Shown piece by piece: positions 9,017-17,404 of a DNA stretch of 64,000 bases. Under the pieces are notes generated by a model. It made no database searches. It was not told the DNA's origin and saw only the letters and a program-made list of their open reading frames with translations. The stretch comes from Kyrpidia spormannii (GTDB lineage Bacteria; Bacillota; Bacilli; Kyrpidiales; Kyrpidiaceae): NCBI RefSeq assembly GCF_002804065.1, contig NZ_CP024955.1, forward strand, positions 1,550,001 through 1,614,000, read 5' to 3'. The position numbers and the translations under genes are program-made. Within the stretch, counting starts at the first letter, position 1, and each line of letters opens with the position of its first letter.

Positions 9017-9999
9017 CGGAGATTCGCGGGGAGATTTTGCAGGCATTACGCCAGGCCGGGGACCGCTTTGTTTCCGGCGAAGAGCTTGGCCAGCGATTCG
9101 GCATCTCTCGCACCGCAGTCTGGAAACACATTCAGGCGCTACAGGGAGTCGGATATCCGATCGAGGCGGTTCGCAACAGGGGCTACAGATTGCGGGAAGA
9201 AGGAGAGGAGCTCCGGCCGGAGGCGATTCAGGCGGGGTTGGCGACGAACGTTTTCGGGCGGCACATGACGGTCTTGGAAACGGTGGATTCCACCAACCGC
9301 TACGCTTTCGCCGAGGCGGAGGGCGGGGCCCCGGAAGGCTATACGGTGCTGGCCGAGCGGCAAACGGCCGGGAGGGGCCGACGAGGACGTCCATGGTTTT
9401 CTCCCCCAGGCCATGGCATCTGGATGTCCGTCGTTCTGAGGCCGACTTTTCCAGTTTTTCGAGCCCCTCAGTTGACCTTGATGGCAGCGGTGTCCGTCGC
9501 CGAAGTGATTCGGGAAAGGGCGGGGGTATCCGTGGGAATCAAATGGCCCAATGATCTTCTTTTGCCGGACGGGAGGAAGGTGTGCGGAATCCTGAGCGAA
9601 ATGAGCGCCGAAGCCGAGGAGATCCGGTTTATCGTACTCGGCATTGGAGTAAACGTCTTCGGCCGGGTGGAAGATTTTCCACCAGAACTGCGAGGGGTAG
9701 CCGGGTCCCTCGCAGAGCCTGGCAGCCCGATCTCCCGGACGGCGCTCATCCAAGGACTTCTGGGGCGGCTGGAGACGGATTATCGGATTTACCAAAATGA
9801 AGGTTTTCGTGCTTTTCGCGAAAGATGGGAGAGGCTGAACGTTTCCCTCGGCCGGAGAATCGCCGTGCAGACACAGTCCGGGCAAAAAATTGGCTGGGCC
9901 CGGCGCATTGACGATGACGGGGCGTTGTGGGTGGAGACCGATGAAGGGCACCTGGAGAAGATTATCAGCGCAGAAGTGATTTTTGATCCCGGATCGTAG
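9013..9999 (+). CDS. birA: Biotin-protein ligase and biotin operon repressor
   Basis: This bifunctional protein attaches biotin to carboxylases and represses biotin genes as biotinyl-AMP dimer. The 328 residues start with a winged helix (residues about 5-65, GISRTAVWKHIQALQ), then the ligase core with AERQTAGRGRRGRPW as the adenylate loop and KWPNDLLL, and a small C-terminal SH3-like domain. The GTG start at 9013 overlaps the cca stop and follows GGAGGGTGGG. The final gene before a leader region of about 250 bases that precedes panB. Confidence 0.95.
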   Translation: MTEIRGEILQALRQAGDRFVSGEELGQRFGISRTAVWKHIQALQGVGYPIEAVRNRGYRLREEGEELRPEAIQAGLATNVFGRHMTVLETVDSTNRYAFAEAEGGAPEGYTVLAERQTAGRGRRGRPWFSPPGHGIWMSVVLRPTFPVFRAPQLTLMAAVSVAEVIRERAGVSVGIKWPNDLLLPDGRKVCGILSEMSAEAEEIRFIVLGIGVNVFGRVEDFPPELRGVAGSLAEPGSPISRTALIQGLLGRLETDYRIYQNEGFRAFRERWERLNVSLGRRIAVQTQSGQKIGWARRIDDDGALWVETDEGHLEKIISAEVIFDPGS

Positions 10000-10006
10000 G
10001 AGCATA

Positions 10007-10246
10007 TAGATTTCCTCGTTGTAAACCGGTATACTGGGTGTGGAAAGGCGGCACCCCAAAGGGCTGTACTTTCCCGGTGCAATGGTGTGTTCTGAATAAT
10101 CTGCTCTGAGCCGTGAGACGGACCGAGACAGATGAAAGTGTCAAAGGCATTCCCGATCCACGACCTTTCGCGCCCTCGGCCGAAAGGTTTTTTTATGGAG
10201 GTGTTCCGGGGGATCCGTCGGCGGCCGGAGGTGAGGAGGAACAGGT
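10007..10246 (+). promoter_or_regulatory. Leader of panBCD with possible promoter
   Basis: A TATACT at 10030-10035 with a weak TAGATT 17 bases before it could be a promoter. The following 210 bases hold a hairpin (GCACC 10051-10055 with GGTGC 10076-10080, AAAG/CTTT inside), a small CCGT/ACGG hairpin and then an intrinsic terminator. A conserved 'pan' RNA motif is known before pantothenate genes in Firmicutes; whether this leader matches it was not tested. The region codes no convincing protein. Confidence 0.45.
10163..10194 (+). terminator. Terminator or attenuator upstream of panB
   Basis: ACCTTTCG pairs with CGAAAGGT across a ten-base loop and is followed by seven T. It may simply end birA transcripts, or act as an attenuator of panBCD, whose start codon is only about 50 bases downstream. 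Confidence 0.75.
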
Positions 10247-11065
10247 ATGGAAGGTTTGGCCATGGCATTTCGCAAACGCAAAGGCGGTGTTCCCCTGGTG
10301 ATGGTGACAGCTTATGACTACCCGACAGCCCGGGTGGCGGAGGAGGCCGGTGTCGATGCCGTCCTGGTGGGCGATTCTCTCGGCATGACAGTGCTGGGGT
10401 ATACGTCCACCATTCCGGTGACAATGGACGATATGGTTCACCACGCCCGGGCGGTGAGGCGGGGGCTGCAAAATACGCTTTTGGTGGTGGACATGCCTTT
10501 TTTGGCCCACCGGCTGAGCCTGGAAGAGACGCTGCGCAATGCCGGGCGCCTGCTGCAGGAAGGTGGGGCAGACGCGGTGAAGCTCGAGGGCGGACGTGAA
10601 GTGACGGATCGGGTGGCCGCCCTGACCGAGGCGGGCATTCCCGTCATGGGCCATATTGGACTGACTCCCCAATCGGTGCAGCAGCTAGGTGGGTATAAAG
10701 TGCAGGGCAGGGAGCCGGCGGCCGCGGAAAAGCTGCTCGAGGATGGCCGGCGTCTGGAGGAGGCGGGATGCTTTTCGTTAGTGGTGGAAGGCGTCCCCGA
10801 GGGACTCGGGGCTAAAATTAGCCGGGCCCTCTCCATACCGGTGATCGGGATCGGAGCGGGGGCGTACTGCGACGGACAGGTATTGGTGATTCATGATCTG
10901 TTGGGGTGGTCCTACGGGCCGAAACCGAAGTTTGTGAAGCGCTACGCTCATTTTGCCGAAGCGGCAGTGGGGGCTGTGCGTCAGTATGCGACAGAAGTTC
11001 GGGAAAGGCAGTTTCCGGATCCCGCCCACGTCTACGATCCCGAAAGCGGGGCGACGGTCAGGTGA
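10247..11065 (+). CDS. panB: 3-methyl-2-oxobutanoate hydroxymethyltransferase
   Basis: First committed step of pantothenate synthesis: it transfers a hydroxymethyl group from methylene-tetrahydrofolate to ketoisovalerate. The 272 residues contain VTAYDYPTARVAEEAG, LVGDSLGMTVLGY (metal-binding Asp), the VKLEGG motif and GIGAG near the end, all typical. The ATG follows GAGGAGGAACAGGT. Its last codons overlap the panC start, so translation of panB, panC and panD is probably coupled. The ATG at 10262 is an alternative start. Confidence 0.97.
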   Translation: MEGLAMAFRKRKGGVPLVMVTAYDYPTARVAEEAGVDAVLVGDSLGMTVLGYTSTIPVTMDDMVHHARAVRRGLQNTLLVVDMPFLAHRLSLEETLRNAGRLLQEGGADAVKLEGGREVTDRVAALTEAGIPVMGHIGLTPQSVQQLGGYKVQGREPAAAEKLLEDGRRLEEAGCFSLVVEGVPEGLGAKISRALSIPVIGIGAGAYCDGQVLVIHDLLGWSYGPKPKFVKRYAHFAEAAVGAVRQYATEVRERQFPDPAHVYDPESGATVR

Positions 11066-11943
11066 AGGTGGCGGAGTCTGTTTCAGAAGTGAGGACCTGG
11101 GTGAATCAGCGGCGGGGCGAAGGGAGAACCATTGGGCTGGTGCCCACCATGGGATTTCTGCACGATGGCCACTTGTCCCTGGTGAAACAGGCGAAGGCGG
11201 CCGGCCACGCGGTGGTGATGAGCATCTTTGTCAACCCGCTGCAGTTCGGACCCGGGGAAGATTATGATCGCTACCCAAGGGACATGGCCCGGGACCGGGC
11301 GCTGGCTGAGGGGACCGGGGTGGATCTTTTATTCACACCTTCCGTGGAGGAAATGTACCCCCGCGCTTTGCAGGTGACCCTTCGGGTGGGGGATTTGGCC
11401 AACCGATTGTGCGGACTGTCGCGCCCTGGGCACTTTGACGGCGTGGCGACCGTAGTTGCGAAATTGTTTCACATTGTTGAGCCGGACGAAGCCTTTTTCG
11501 GGGAAAAGGATTATCAGCAACTGAGGATCATCCAGACCATGGTGGAGGATTTGAATCTGCCGGTCAAGGTCATCGGTTGTCCCACGGTCCGGGAAGCCGA
11601 CGGCTTGGCCATGAGTTCGCGCAACCGGTATTTGAGCCCGGAGGAGCGTCGGAGAGCGGCCGTTTTATCCAGGGCTTTGTTCGATGCCGCCCGTCGTTGC
11701 CGGGAAGGGACGACCCGGGCTGCTGAACTGGTGCAATCCGTGACGCAGCAATTGTCGTCGGCTGGGCTGGAAGTGGAGTACGTCTCCGCGGTGCGCGAGG
11801 AAGATCTCGGGCAGGTGGATCAGATCGATGAACCATGTCGGCTCTTGGCGGCGGTCCGGGTAGGTGACACCCGCCTGATCGACAATGTGGCTTTGGAGGC
11901 CGGGAAGGGGATGAAGCATGTTGCGGCATATGTTGATCGGTAA
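11062..11943 (+). CDS. panC: Pantothenate synthetase
   Basis: It joins pantoate and beta-alanine using ATP. The 293 residues show the nucleotidyl-transferase signature [12 protein letters not shown] (HIGH-like), [18 protein letters not shown] for pantoate binding, FGEKDYQQ and the KMSKS-like stretch MSSRNRYLS. The GTG start at 11062 overlaps the panB stop by four bases; the upstream open frame is panB in another frame. The 3' end overlaps panD by 26 bases. Confidence 0.97.
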   Translation: MKVAESVSEVRTWVNQRRGEGRTIGLVPTMGFLHDGHLSLVKQAKAAGHAVVMSIFVNPLQFGPGEDYDRYPRDMARDRALAEGTGVDLLFTPSVEEMYPRALQVTLRVGDLANRLCGLSRPGHFDGVATVVAKLFHIVEPDEAFFGEKDYQQLRIIQTMVEDLNLPVKVIGCPTVREADGLAMSSRNRYLSPEERRRAAVLSRALFDAARRCREGTTRAAELVQSVTQQLSSAGLEVEYVSAVREEDLGQVDQIDEPCRLLAAVRVGDTRLIDNVALEAGKGMKHVAAYVDR

Positions 11944-12313
11944 ACTTCACCGAGCCCGGGTGACCGAAGCGAATTTGAACTATGTGGGGAGCATCACCAT
12001 CGATGAGGATTTAATGGACGCGGCGGGAATCCTTCCGGGAGAGAGGGTCCAAGTGGTCAACAACCACAACGGAGCCCGTTTGGAGACTTATGTCATTCCA
12101 GGTCCCCGAGGCCAGGGAGATATCTGCCTGAACGGTGCCGCCGCTAGGTGGGCCCAACCCGGGGATGTGGTGATTATCATGGCGTACGGATGGATGGACG
12201 AACAAGAGGCAGCTCGGCACCGGCCGAAGGTTGTCGTTTTGGACGAGGAGAACCGGGTGTTGGGGCGGATCGCCGAAGAGGCGGGCGGGGAAATACCGGT
12301 GAAGTTTGGATAA
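11918..12313 (+). CDS. panD: Aspartate 1-decarboxylase precursor
   Basis: It makes beta-alanine for pantothenate. The 131-residue proenzyme cuts itself between Gly24 and Ser25 (NYVGSITID) to create the pyruvoyl group; that site and the downstream NGAAAR and [10 protein letters not shown] stretches are intact. Length is normal. The start lies inside the end of panC, completing panBCD in the same order as in Bacillus. Confidence 0.96.
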   Translation: MLRHMLIGKLHRARVTEANLNYVGSITIDEDLMDAAGILPGERVQVVNNHNGARLETYVIPGPRGQGDICLNGAAARWAQPGDVVIIMAYGWMDEQEAARHRPKVVVLDEENRVLGRIAEEAGGEIPVKFG

Positions 12314-12328
12314 GGACTCGGATAAATT

Positions 12329-12380
12329 CCTCCCCCCGGGCGACACTAAGGTTTACGGAACCATGGTCACCCGGGGGAGG
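12329..12380 (+). promoter_or_regulatory. Hairpin covering the ribosome site of the TPR gene
   Basis: CCTCCCCCCGGG (12329-12340) can pair with CCCGGGGGAGG (12370-12380), with an inner GGTT/AACC pair. The right arm contains GGGGGAGG, the ribosome site for the ATG at 12388. No T-run follows, so translation control is as plausible as termination after panD. Confidence 0.5.
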
Positions 12381-12387
12381 GTTTGTG

Positions 12388-13695
12388 ATGTCCGAGTCTT
12401 TTTCGGAACTCTTTGATGAATTAGGGCGCATCGAACAACGTTTGTCCGATGAGGGGCCGGGTCCAGAGTTGGTCGAGGAACTCGGGGCTCTCCGGGCCCA
12501 GGCGGACGAGTGGATGGAAAACTGGCTCGTTTTGGAAGATCGGATTGCCGAGCTCTGCGAACGGTTTGGTCTCGATCTGGATCTCGATTCCAGCCCGATC
12601 AACCACGAGAACGTCCCTTCGAATGTGGCACCGGAGACAGGACCCATTTCACCCGCACCGTACCCCCCTAAGCCGGAGGGGAGCGACGGGATTTCCATGG
12701 TTTGGCACATCCCACCTCACTTGGACAGCGAGGCTCTCGTGCGCACTTTCCGCAAGGGAATCGGGTTTTTTGATCTATGGATGTACCAGGAGGCTGCGGA
12801 AGAACTGGAGAAAGTGCTCAAGCAGACCGGGGATTTTCCCGTGGCGCGACTGTACCTCGCCCTCGCTTACATCGCTCGGGGGAGGGGTCGCGAAGCAGAG
12901 CCTCACTTGCAAATCCTGCTCTCCACAGAACAAAGTCCTTGGATCCTAACGAGCGTCCGTCACGCCCGAGCTCATGTGTATGCCGAGCAAGGGCGGTGGC
13001 GGGAAGCGGCCGAGGATCTGGTTCTGGCGGTGGAAGGAGGCCGGGGAGTCCCGATCCTTCATTACAATCTGGCTGTGGCCTTGATTCGCGTGGGCGATTG
13101 GGAGAGGGCCATTGAGGAACTGATCAATGTGTTGGAAGTGGATTCCCGAGACGAAGAGGCGTGGTTGGTGGGAATCGCCGTTCTAAAACGGTTGGGGAGA
13201 TTCCGCTTAGCGATCTCCTGGGCTCTTCACGGATATCGGTTGTTGCCGGATTCCTGGAGAATTGGAAAAGAGTTGGCGATCCTGTTGGACTACTTTGGTC
13301 GCTTGGAAGAAGCTGCCCGCATATGGAAGCGTTTGTTGCGGCTTCAACCCCGGGATCCGGATTTGTGGAGCGGTTGGGGGTGGACCCGCTGGCGCCAAGG
13401 GGACCGACTCAGCGCCCGGGGGGCTTGGAAAAAAGCTGCCTCCCTGGACGGAAAAGCGGGTCAGGTTTTGCTGTACTTGGGCTGGGCTGCCCTGGAAGTC
13501 GGGGACCGGATCGGAGCCTGGCGATACCTGGAACGAGCGGAACAAGATGAGACGGTGAAAAATGCGGCCCATGCTGCGATGGGGTGGATCGCAAAGGCCA
13601 AAGGCCAGGGGGCGGGTTCTCTGAGTTGTCGGAACGAGCCGGCGGAAGTCGGCCCACAGGAGCTGGACAGTAAACCCAGTGGACACGGGTATTAA
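12388..13695 (+). CDS. Tetratricopeptide repeat protein of unknown role
   Basis: The 435-residue protein begins with an acidic coiled-coil-like segment (about 1-65) and a Pro-rich linker. From about residue 110 it is a row of TPR-like helix pairs (for example YQEAAEELEKVLKQTGDFPVA and DWERAIEELINVLEVDSRDE). There is no signal peptide or catalytic motif. TPRs hold protein partners; which ones is not indicated. It takes the position that dinG holds after panD in B. subtilis. GGGGGAGG precedes the ATG but can be buried in a hairpin. Confidence 0.85.
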   Translation: MSESFSELFDELGRIEQRLSDEGPGPELVEELGALRAQADEWMENWLVLEDRIAELCERFGLDLDLDSSPINHENVPSNVAPETGPISPAPYPPKPEGSDGISMVWHIPPHLDSEALVRTFRKGIGFFDLWMYQEAAEELEKVLKQTGDFPVARLYLALAYIARGRGREAEPHLQILLSTEQSPWILTSVRHARAHVYAEQGRWREAAEDLVLAVEGGRGVPILHYNLAVALIRVGDWERAIEELINVLEVDSRDEEAWLVGIAVLKRLGRFRLAISWALHGYRLLPDSWRIGKELAILLDYFGRLEEAARIWKRLLRLQPRDPDLWSGWGWTRWRQGDRLSARGAWKKAASLDGKAGQVLLYLGWAALEVGDRIGAWRYLERAEQDETVKNAAHAAMGWIAKAKGQGAGSLSCRNEPAEVGPQELDSKPSGHGY

Positions 13696-13733
13696 CAGAA
13701 TATATATTATGTAAACCAAACCGATTCGAACGG

Positions 13734-13797
13734 CGGTGGGGCTTTACCCCCACCGGTTCAATCTGCTCATTCCAGATCTCGGAGCTTGTGATACAAT
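13734..13797 (+). promoter_or_regulatory. Hairpin and possible promoter upstream of rex
   Basis: CGGTGGGG and CCCCACCG form a hairpin at 13734-13755 without a T-run. Downstream, TTGTGATACAAT contains a TACAAT (13792-13797) with a TG element, a plausible -10; the -35 (ATTCCA) is poor. TTGTG and CACAA half-sites flank this box but are 11 bases apart instead of the 8 expected of a Rex operator, so self-regulation is only a suggestion. Confidence 0.35.
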
Positions 13798-13834
13798 AAA
13801 GCACAAAACTGCTCAATATATCGGAGGGAAAGAC

Positions 13835-14464
13835 GTGTTGCAAGGGAAGACTCCGGTTGTATCCCAAGCAGTCGTCAGGAGATTGCCAATTTATTTGCGT
13901 TATTTGCAACAATTGCAGGCTCGTGAAGTGGATACGGTGTCTTCCCAGGAAATGGGCCGGGACCTTGATATCAATCCCGCTCAGATCCGCAAAGATCTCG
14001 CATATTTCGGCGAGTTTGGACGGAAGGGCATCGGTTATCACGTTCCTTATTTGATTGAGAAGATTCGCCAGATCCTAAAGTTGGATCGCAACCTCCCGGT
14101 GGCTTTGGTGGGCGCCGGACATCTTGGAATTGCTTTGAGTAATTATAGCCGACTCCGGCGGAGTGAGCTTGCTATTGCTGCGATTTTTGACAAAGACCCC
14201 CGCAAGATCGGCCTGGCGGTGGCGGGGCTGACCGTTCAGGGGATGGACGATTTTGAAACCCGGGTTCGAGAGCAAGGGATTCGGATCGGGATCGTGGCGG
14301 TTCCTGCGCCGGAAGCCCAGGCTGTGGCAAACCGCATGGTGGAGGCCGGTATTGTGGGCATTCTGAATTTTGCACCCGCAACATTGCGCACTCCTCCCAC
14401 GGTACATGTGCGCTATTCAGACGTGACCAGTGAGCTTCAAGCTCTCGCATATTATGTTCGTTGA
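13835..14464 (+). CDS. rex: Redox-sensing transcriptional repressor Rex
   Basis: Rex senses the NADH/NAD+ ratio and represses respiratory and fermentative genes when NADH is low. The 209 residues have an N-terminal winged helix (VSSQEMGRDLDINPAQIRKDLAYFGEFGRKGIGY) and a Rossmann domain (VALVGAGHLGIALSNY), then the C-terminal swap helix. The GTG start at 13835 lies after TCGGAGGG; the open frame upstream is non-coding. It stands before the ligD genes; the qcr operon in this window is a typical kind of Rex target. Confidence 0.95.
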   Translation: MLQGKTPVVSQAVVRRLPIYLRYLQQLQAREVDTVSSQEMGRDLDINPAQIRKDLAYFGEFGRKGIGYHVPYLIEKIRQILKLDRNLPVALVGAGHLGIALSNYSRLRRSELAIAAIFDKDPRKIGLAVAGLTVQGMDDFETRVREQGIRIGIVAVPAPEAQAVANRMVEAGIVGILNFAPATLRTPPTVHVRYSDVTSELQALAYYVR

Positions 14465-14541
14465 GCCATATGTTTCTAGGCATGGCTGGGTGCCTGTCGG
14501 CGAGACTAAAAGCAAGGAATCGCCGACGAGGTGAGGGGCAG

Positions 14542-15438
14542 GTGGCCTGGATCAAGCCGATGGAACCGGTTCACAGGACGCGGGTGGAGGAGAAAGGATA
14601 CTGGGCACAAGTGAAGTTCGATGGGGTTCGTCTCATGGCCGCCAGCCGAGAGGGCCGGGTCATCCTCTATAACCGCAAGGGGTGCGATCGAACCGCCCAT
14701 TATCCGGAACTACAAAGCATGAAAGAGATTGCACAGGATTTTTACCTCGATGGGGAATTGATCGCCCCGGACGGTTCGGGTCGGCCGGATTTTCCGACTT
14801 TGATCCGCCGGGACCTGGCGGATCCCCGACGGGCGGCTGGCTTGGCGCCGGTGATTCCGATTCAGTACATCCCTTTTGATGTCCTGGGATGGGAAGGTCA
14901 ATGGCTGTTGGACCGACCCATTGAAGAGAGGTTTGAATATTTAAGAAATATTCCCGCGTCACCATGGGTGGTTCCGGCTCAGGCGTGGCTGAACGGGGCA
15001 GAGCTTCTGTGGGCCGAGGTGAAGCAAAGGGAATTGGAAGGCATCGTCGTGAAACGAGAGGGCAGTCCGTATGTGCCCGGCCGGGCATCCCCCTTGTGGC
15101 AAAAGGTGAAACATCGGCGAACCCTGCGGGTTTGGGTAGGGGGAGTGGTGATCCGCGAGGGACAGGTGCGCAGTCTTTGTATCGGACGCAAAGACGAGCA
15201 AGGCCGGTTGTATTACATCGGCAACGTAGGCTCCGGGCTGGCGGCCTTGGACGCCGATGTGGTGATCCAGGGATCCCGGCATCTGTGGCGCAAGGATTCC
15301 CCTTTTGTGAACCAAAAGGATCTTCCGGGGATTATTTTTTGGGAGCCGGAGCTTCAGGCGGACGTCGAGTATGCAGAATGGACCCCGGAAGGGCGGCTGC
15401 GTCAACCCTCCTTAAAGGGGTTTGTGTCGGGTCACTGA
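14542..15438 (+). CDS. ligD: LigD ligase domain protein (ATP-dependent DNA ligase)
   Basis: This is the ATP-dependent ligase part of bacterial non-homologous end joining. The nucleotidyl-lysine motif KFDGVR is at about 25-30, followed by LDGELIAPD, EGIVVKREGSPY and the WQKVKHRR motif V, then an OB-fold region. I chose the GTG at 14542, preceded by GAGGTGAGGGG; a TTG at 14461 and an ATG at 14470 are in the same frame. B. subtilis LigD has ligase then polymerase in one chain; here a single TGA (15436-15438) ends the ligase part and the polymerase part continues in the same frame. No Ku gene is in the window. Confidence 0.9.
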   Translation: MAWIKPMEPVHRTRVEEKGYWAQVKFDGVRLMAASREGRVILYNRKGCDRTAHYPELQSMKEIAQDFYLDGELIAPDGSGRPDFPTLIRRDLADPRRAAGLAPVIPIQYIPFDVLGWEGQWLLDRPIEERFEYLRNIPASPWVVPAQAWLNGAELLWAEVKQRELEGIVVKREGSPYVPGRASPLWQKVKHRRTLRVWVGGVVIREGQVRSLCIGRKDEQGRLYYIGNVGSGLAALDADVVIQGSRHLWRKDSPFVNQKDLPGIIFWEPELQADVEYAEWTPEGRLRQPSLKGFVSGH

Positions 15439-15468
15439 CTCAAGGAGATCTGTACAGATGTTGAGAAG

Positions 15469-16362
15469 GTGTGGTGGACGGGCGTGAAAACGGTTCTGCC
15501 TCAAAACCTGGGCAAGGTTCTGTGGCCCGGTGTGTTCACCAAAGGGGACCTTCTCGAATATTTGGCGACCGTGGGAACTGTTATGATCCCGCACCTCAAG
15601 GATCGGCCGGTCACGGTCATTCGCTACCCGGATGGAATTGAAGAAGAAGGTTTTTTTCAGAAACATCCTCCCCCCGGAACACCGGACTGGGTGACGCGGG
15701 TAACGATAGGGGAAGGGGAGGCCATCGTTATCGACCGCCTGGAAACGTTGCTATGGCTGGGGCAGCTCGGTGCGATCGAATACCACGTGACCTTTAGCCG
15801 GTTCCCCGCCGTAGACCGGCCGACTTATTTGGTGTTTGATTTGGACCCGAGTGTGGAAGGATTTGCCGCCGTCTGCCGGGTGGCCTTGATGATCCGGGAT
15901 GTTCTAACCCGGCTCGGGCTCCCATCGTACCCCAAGACCTCCGGAGCCACGGGAATTCAAGTATACGTTCCCATCCACGGGTCCGTCACTTTTGAGCAGA
16001 CACGGCCACTGATGAGAACCATTGCCAAGTACTGCGAACACCGGGCCCCAGAGTTGATCACGACAGAACGTCGGGTGCGAGCACGGGGGAATCGAGTGTA
16101 TATCGACTATCTTCAACACGCGCCGAACAAGACATTGATCGCTCCGTATTCCCCCCGGGCCGTACCGACTGCGGCAGTTTCTGCCCCTCTTCAGTGGGAA
16201 GAGGTAGAACGAGGGATGGCACCCGAAAACTGGACAATCGCGACCATGGCCAAACGGCTACAAAAAATGGGAGATTTATTCGCCCCGGTTCTCGATCCTG
16301 GAGTGGATATTCGGCCGTTGCTCCAACATTTAGACGAGTTATCATCAAAAAGAAGTCCTTGA
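15469..16362 (+). CDS. ligD: LigD polymerase domain protein (primase-polymerase)
   Basis: This matches the LigD polymerase (Prim-Pol) domain that fills ends during end joining. LGKVLWPGVFTKGDLLEYL opens the domain, FDLDPS carries the two metal-binding Asp, and SGATGIQVYVPI and DYLQHAPNKT follow; the length (about 297 aa) is that of a full domain. The GTG at 15469 is a possible start, but its ribosome site is unconvincing, and the frame is open back to the ligase stop. It may therefore be an in-frame continuation of the ligase gene after one UGA, not an independent gene. Confidence 0.85.
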   Translation: MWWTGVKTVLPQNLGKVLWPGVFTKGDLLEYLATVGTVMIPHLKDRPVTVIRYPDGIEEEGFFQKHPPPGTPDWVTRVTIGEGEAIVIDRLETLLWLGQLGAIEYHVTFSRFPAVDRPTYLVFDLDPSVEGFAAVCRVALMIRDVLTRLGLPSYPKTSGATGIQVYVPIHGSVTFEQTRPLMRTIAKYCEHRAPELITTERRVRARGNRVYIDYLQHAPNKTLIAPYSPRAVPTAAVSAPLQWEEVERGMAPENWTIATMAKRLQKMGDLFAPVLDPGVDIRPLLQHLDELSSKRSP

Positions 16363-16388
16363 CAAACCTCGTCACTCCTGCATACAAA
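16359..16388 (+). promoter_or_regulatory. Promoter for the GH130 gene
   Basis: TTGACA (16359-16364), an 18-base spacer and TACAAA (16383-16388). It lies at the very end of the LigD polymerase gene, 40 bases before the GH130 start. Confidence 0.55.
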
Positions 16389-16428
16389 TGATAGGTGAAA
16401 CAGAGATGGGAGTGGAAGCTGAGGGGCG

Positions 16429-17325
16429 ATGGCGATGAAGCTCGAACGCCTGACCAAAGAACCGGTGCTCAAACCGAATCCCCATCATGACTGGGAACGG
16501 TCGGCGGTGTTTAACTGCGCGGTGGTGGTGGACCGAGGGCTGATTCATCTCATTTATCGTGCCACAGACCTGCCCTGTCATCAAAAATATGGGGATTACG
16601 TTTCTCGTCTCGGTTATGCGGTCAGCCGGGATGGACTGGCATTTTGGCGGTTCGACCGACCCATTTTGGATCCTCAAGAGGGGCAAGAGCAGCGCGGGCT
16701 GGAAGATCCGAGGATCGTCAAGCTCGATGATCGATTTTACATGATGTACACCGGGTATGGCGGGCGTTTTCCAGGGGATTATCGCATCTGCCTCGCCACT
16801 TCCCGGAATCTCATTGATTGGGAGCGCCACGGGGTGGTACTTGATGAGCCCAATAAAGACGCTTCCTTGTTTCCCGAGCGCATCGGTGGCCGTTATGTGA
16901 TGCTGCACCGGCGTTTTCCGGATATCTGGCTGGCCTTTTCGGACGACATGGTTCACTGGACGGATCATGTCTCGATCCTATCTCCGATTTCACATACCTG
17001 GGAATCGGCCCGATTGGGCGTCGCGGGCCCGCCCATCAAAACGGTTCATGGATGGCTCCTGGTGTACCATGCGGCGGATGACCAAAACGTTTATCGACTG
17101 GGGGCGGCGTTGTTGGATTTAAAAGATCCGACCCGGGTGATTGCCCGCCAGGACGGCCCCCTTCTTGAACCGGAGTTGGATTGGGAATGCAGGGGATGGA
17201 TACCGAATGTGGTATTTAGCTGTGGCCACGCCGAGATGCCGGATGACTACTATTTCTATTACGGCGGAGCGGATACGGTGATCGGGGTTGCGAAATTGGC
17301 GAAGAAGGACGTCCGCTTTTCGTGA
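16429..17325 (+). CDS. GH130-family glycoside phosphorylase-like protein
   Basis: A five-bladed beta-propeller protein of the GH130 type, which usually cleaves beta-mannosides with phosphate. Repeating blade motifs are visible: GLEDPRIVKLDDRFYMMYTGYG, and later blades with GWLLVYHAAD and YYFYYGGADTVIGVA. The 298-residue length matches small bacterial members. The ATG at 16429 follows GAGGGGCG. No sugar transporter or mannosidase is next to it, so the substrate cannot be inferred from context. It ends in a hairpin that overlaps its stop codon. Confidence 0.85.
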   Translation: MAMKLERLTKEPVLKPNPHHDWERSAVFNCAVVVDRGLIHLIYRATDLPCHQKYGDYVSRLGYAVSRDGLAFWRFDRPILDPQEGQEQRGLEDPRIVKLDDRFYMMYTGYGGRFPGDYRICLATSRNLIDWERHGVVLDEPNKDASLFPERIGGRYVMLHRRFPDIWLAFSDDMVHWTDHVSILSPISHTWESARLGVAGPPIKTVHGWLLVYHAADDQNVYRLGAALLDLKDPTRVIARQDGPLLEPELDWECRGWIPNVVFSCGHAEMPDDYYFYYGGADTVIGVAKLAKKDVRFS

Positions 17326-17344
17326 GGGACGTCCTTGACTTTTA
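17305..17344 (+). terminator. Terminator overlapping the end of the GH130 gene
   Basis: AAGGACGTCC pairs with GGACGTCCTT over a 12-base loop that contains the stop codon, followed by GACTTTT. Confidence 0.6.
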
Positions 17345-17363
17345 TAGGTGGCCTTGATTAAAT
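17335..17363 (+). promoter_or_regulatory. Possible promoter for mtnA
   Basis: TTGACT (17335-17340), 17 bases, TTAAAT (17358-17363), 42 bases before the mtnA start. The leader is too short for an S-box riboswitch. Confidence 0.4.
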
Positions 17364-17404
17364 GTGTTCGACAGGCGGATCTGATCGGCGATGCCCATAG
17401 ATAG

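Noticed and set aside
8168-9394. 408-codon minus-strand frame opposite cca and birA
   Set aside because: Very rich in Pro and Arg, no motif, and it covers the end of one gene and the start of another. Shadow frame of GC-rich coding sequence.
13787-13806. Rex operator upstream of rex (TTGTG ... CACAA)
   Set aside because: Spacing is 11 bases instead of 8; only half-sites agree. Kept as a remark in the promoter entry, not called as an operator.
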